A stretch of 7,175 nt of DNA. It comes from Rhodothermales bacterium. Its GTDB lineage: Bacteria; Bacteroidota; Rhodothermia; Rhodothermales; VXPQ01. The position numbers and the translations under genes were made by a program. The stretch spans positions 1 through 7,175 of the forward strand of contig JANQSQ010000334.1 in the NCBI GenBank assembly GCA_028283985.1, read 5' to 3'. Below the pieces are notes generated by a model, which searched no databases, had not been told where the DNA came from, and saw only the letters and a program-made list of their open reading frames with translations. This document shows, piece by piece, positions 6,494 to 7,175 of this stretch (positions are counted from its first letter, which is position 1; each line of letters begins with the position of its first letter).

Positions 6494-7175
6494 CCATCGA
6501 GCGTCAAAGCATCGCATTCGGTTCGGGTAAGGTCGAATTTACCGTGTCTCGCCGCGAGCGGAGTACGCTTGAGATAGCCGTCGAGCCCGATGCGTCCGTT
6601 GTGGTCGCCGCGCCTCTTGACGCCACGCCGGAGGACATTGCCGCGAAGGTCAGGAAACGGGCGGCATGGGTGCAACGGCAGCAACGGTTTTTCGAGCAAT
6701 ATCTCCCCAGAACACCTGAGCGGCTATACGTCGCCGGAGAAACGCACCGCTATCTCGGACGGCAGTATCGCCTGAAAGTCGTGCCCGGAGAGGAGCAGAA
6801 GCTGCAGCTGATTCGCGGTTTTCTTGTGGTGTATAGCCGTCGCCCGGACGAACCGGAAATTACCAGGGCGCTGCTTGAGCGCTGGTACCGGGATCGTGCG
6901 CGCGTCAAGTTTACCGAACGACTGGAAGTGAACCTTGAACGGTTTCCCGATTCGGAAGCCTTTCGCCCCCGGGGAATCATCGTTCGCCCGCTTCGCAAAC
7001 GATGGGGGTCCATGTCGCCCGGCATGCAGCTGCTTTTGAACCGAAGGCTGATCGAGGCGCCCGTAGACGCCATCGACTACGTGATTACCCATGAACTCTG
7101 CCATATCGCCGAACCGCATCACGGTACGGCCTTCTTCGCATTGCTTGATACGGTGTTGCCCGATTGGCCCAAACG
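6490..7175 (+). CDS. YgjP/DUF45-type M48-like zinc metallopeptidase, 3' truncated by window edge
   Basis: The frame starts at the ATG at 6490, overlapping the HsdR stop as ATGA, and stays open to the window end (228 codons visible). The zinc-binding motif is HELCH, with His ~201, Glu ~202 and His ~205. A HH pair follows at ~210-211, of which His ~211 occupies the usual third-ligand position of the HELCHxxxxxH pattern, and then TAFFALLDTVLPDWPK, the normal family ending. Upstream, RPLRKRWGSMSPGMQLLLN corresponds to the family's conserved R..K.RWGS segment, and the N-terminal half holds a VxRxxRxxLxIxVxPDxxVxV strand pattern typical of YgjP-like proteins. Only a few C-terminal residues are probably missing. 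No signal peptide is seen, so it is likely cytoplasmic. DUF45 genes commonly follow hsdR in type I R-M operons, and translational coupling here suggests matched expression. The substrate is unknown. A role in turning over HsdR or another operon protein would be speculation. Confidence 0.9.
   Translation, partial: MTIERQSIAFGSGKVEFTVSRRERSTLEIAVEPDASVVVAAPLDATPEDIAAKVRKRAAWVQRQQRFFEQYLPRTPERLYVAGETHRYLGRQYRLKVVPGEEQKLQLIRGFLVVYSRRPDEPEITRALLERWYRDRARVKFTERLEVNLERFPDSEAFRPRGIIVRPLRKRWGSMSPGMQLLLNRRLIEAPVDAIDYVITHELCHIAEPHHGTAFFALLDTVLPDWPK

Overview
The window is a type I restriction-modification (R-M) locus on the + strand, with accessory genes inside the operon and a visible scar between hsdS and hsdR. 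In order it holds: the 3' end of hsdM (1-313); a complete RhuM-family gene (315-1379); hsdS (1372-2553); a decayed DUF3800 gene (2546 to about 2701); a small minus-strand gene for a DUF1640-like coiled-coil membrane protein (2731-2970) with a minus-strand intrinsic terminator upstream of it; hsdR (3173-6493); and the 5' part of a YgjP/DUF45-type zinc metallopeptidase (6490 to beyond 7175). The proteins and the moderately GC-rich, tightly packed coding style suggest a Gram-negative proteobacterium. That is an inference, and I cannot name a genus.

The operon is densely coupled. HsdM and RhuM are separated by one base. RhuM/HsdS and HsdS/DUF3800 each overlap by 8 bases, and HsdR/metallopeptidase overlap by 4 bases (ATGA). 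HsdM and HsdS together would form the sequence-specific adenine methyltransferase. HsdR adds the PD-(D/E)xK nuclease and the SF2 DNA translocase. RhuM, DUF3800 and the DUF45 peptidase are accessory genes of unclear function that recur near type I R-M systems.

The unusual part is 2636-3172. The DUF3800 gene keeps its first ~30 codons (with the DESGD acidic motif), then jumps in frame to ~20 codons that resemble the extreme C terminus of the same family. A ~400-bp segment carrying an opposite-strand gene follows, flanked by a 10-bp direct repeat (TACGCAAGGA at 2732-2741 and 3133-3142). The segment's right edge abuts hsdR, whose best start codon lacks a Shine-Dalgarno sequence. The simplest reading is deletion plus insertion in an accessory slot of the operon, leaving the core R-M genes apparently intact. 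I see no CRISPR array, tRNA, rRNA, transposase or integrase in the window.
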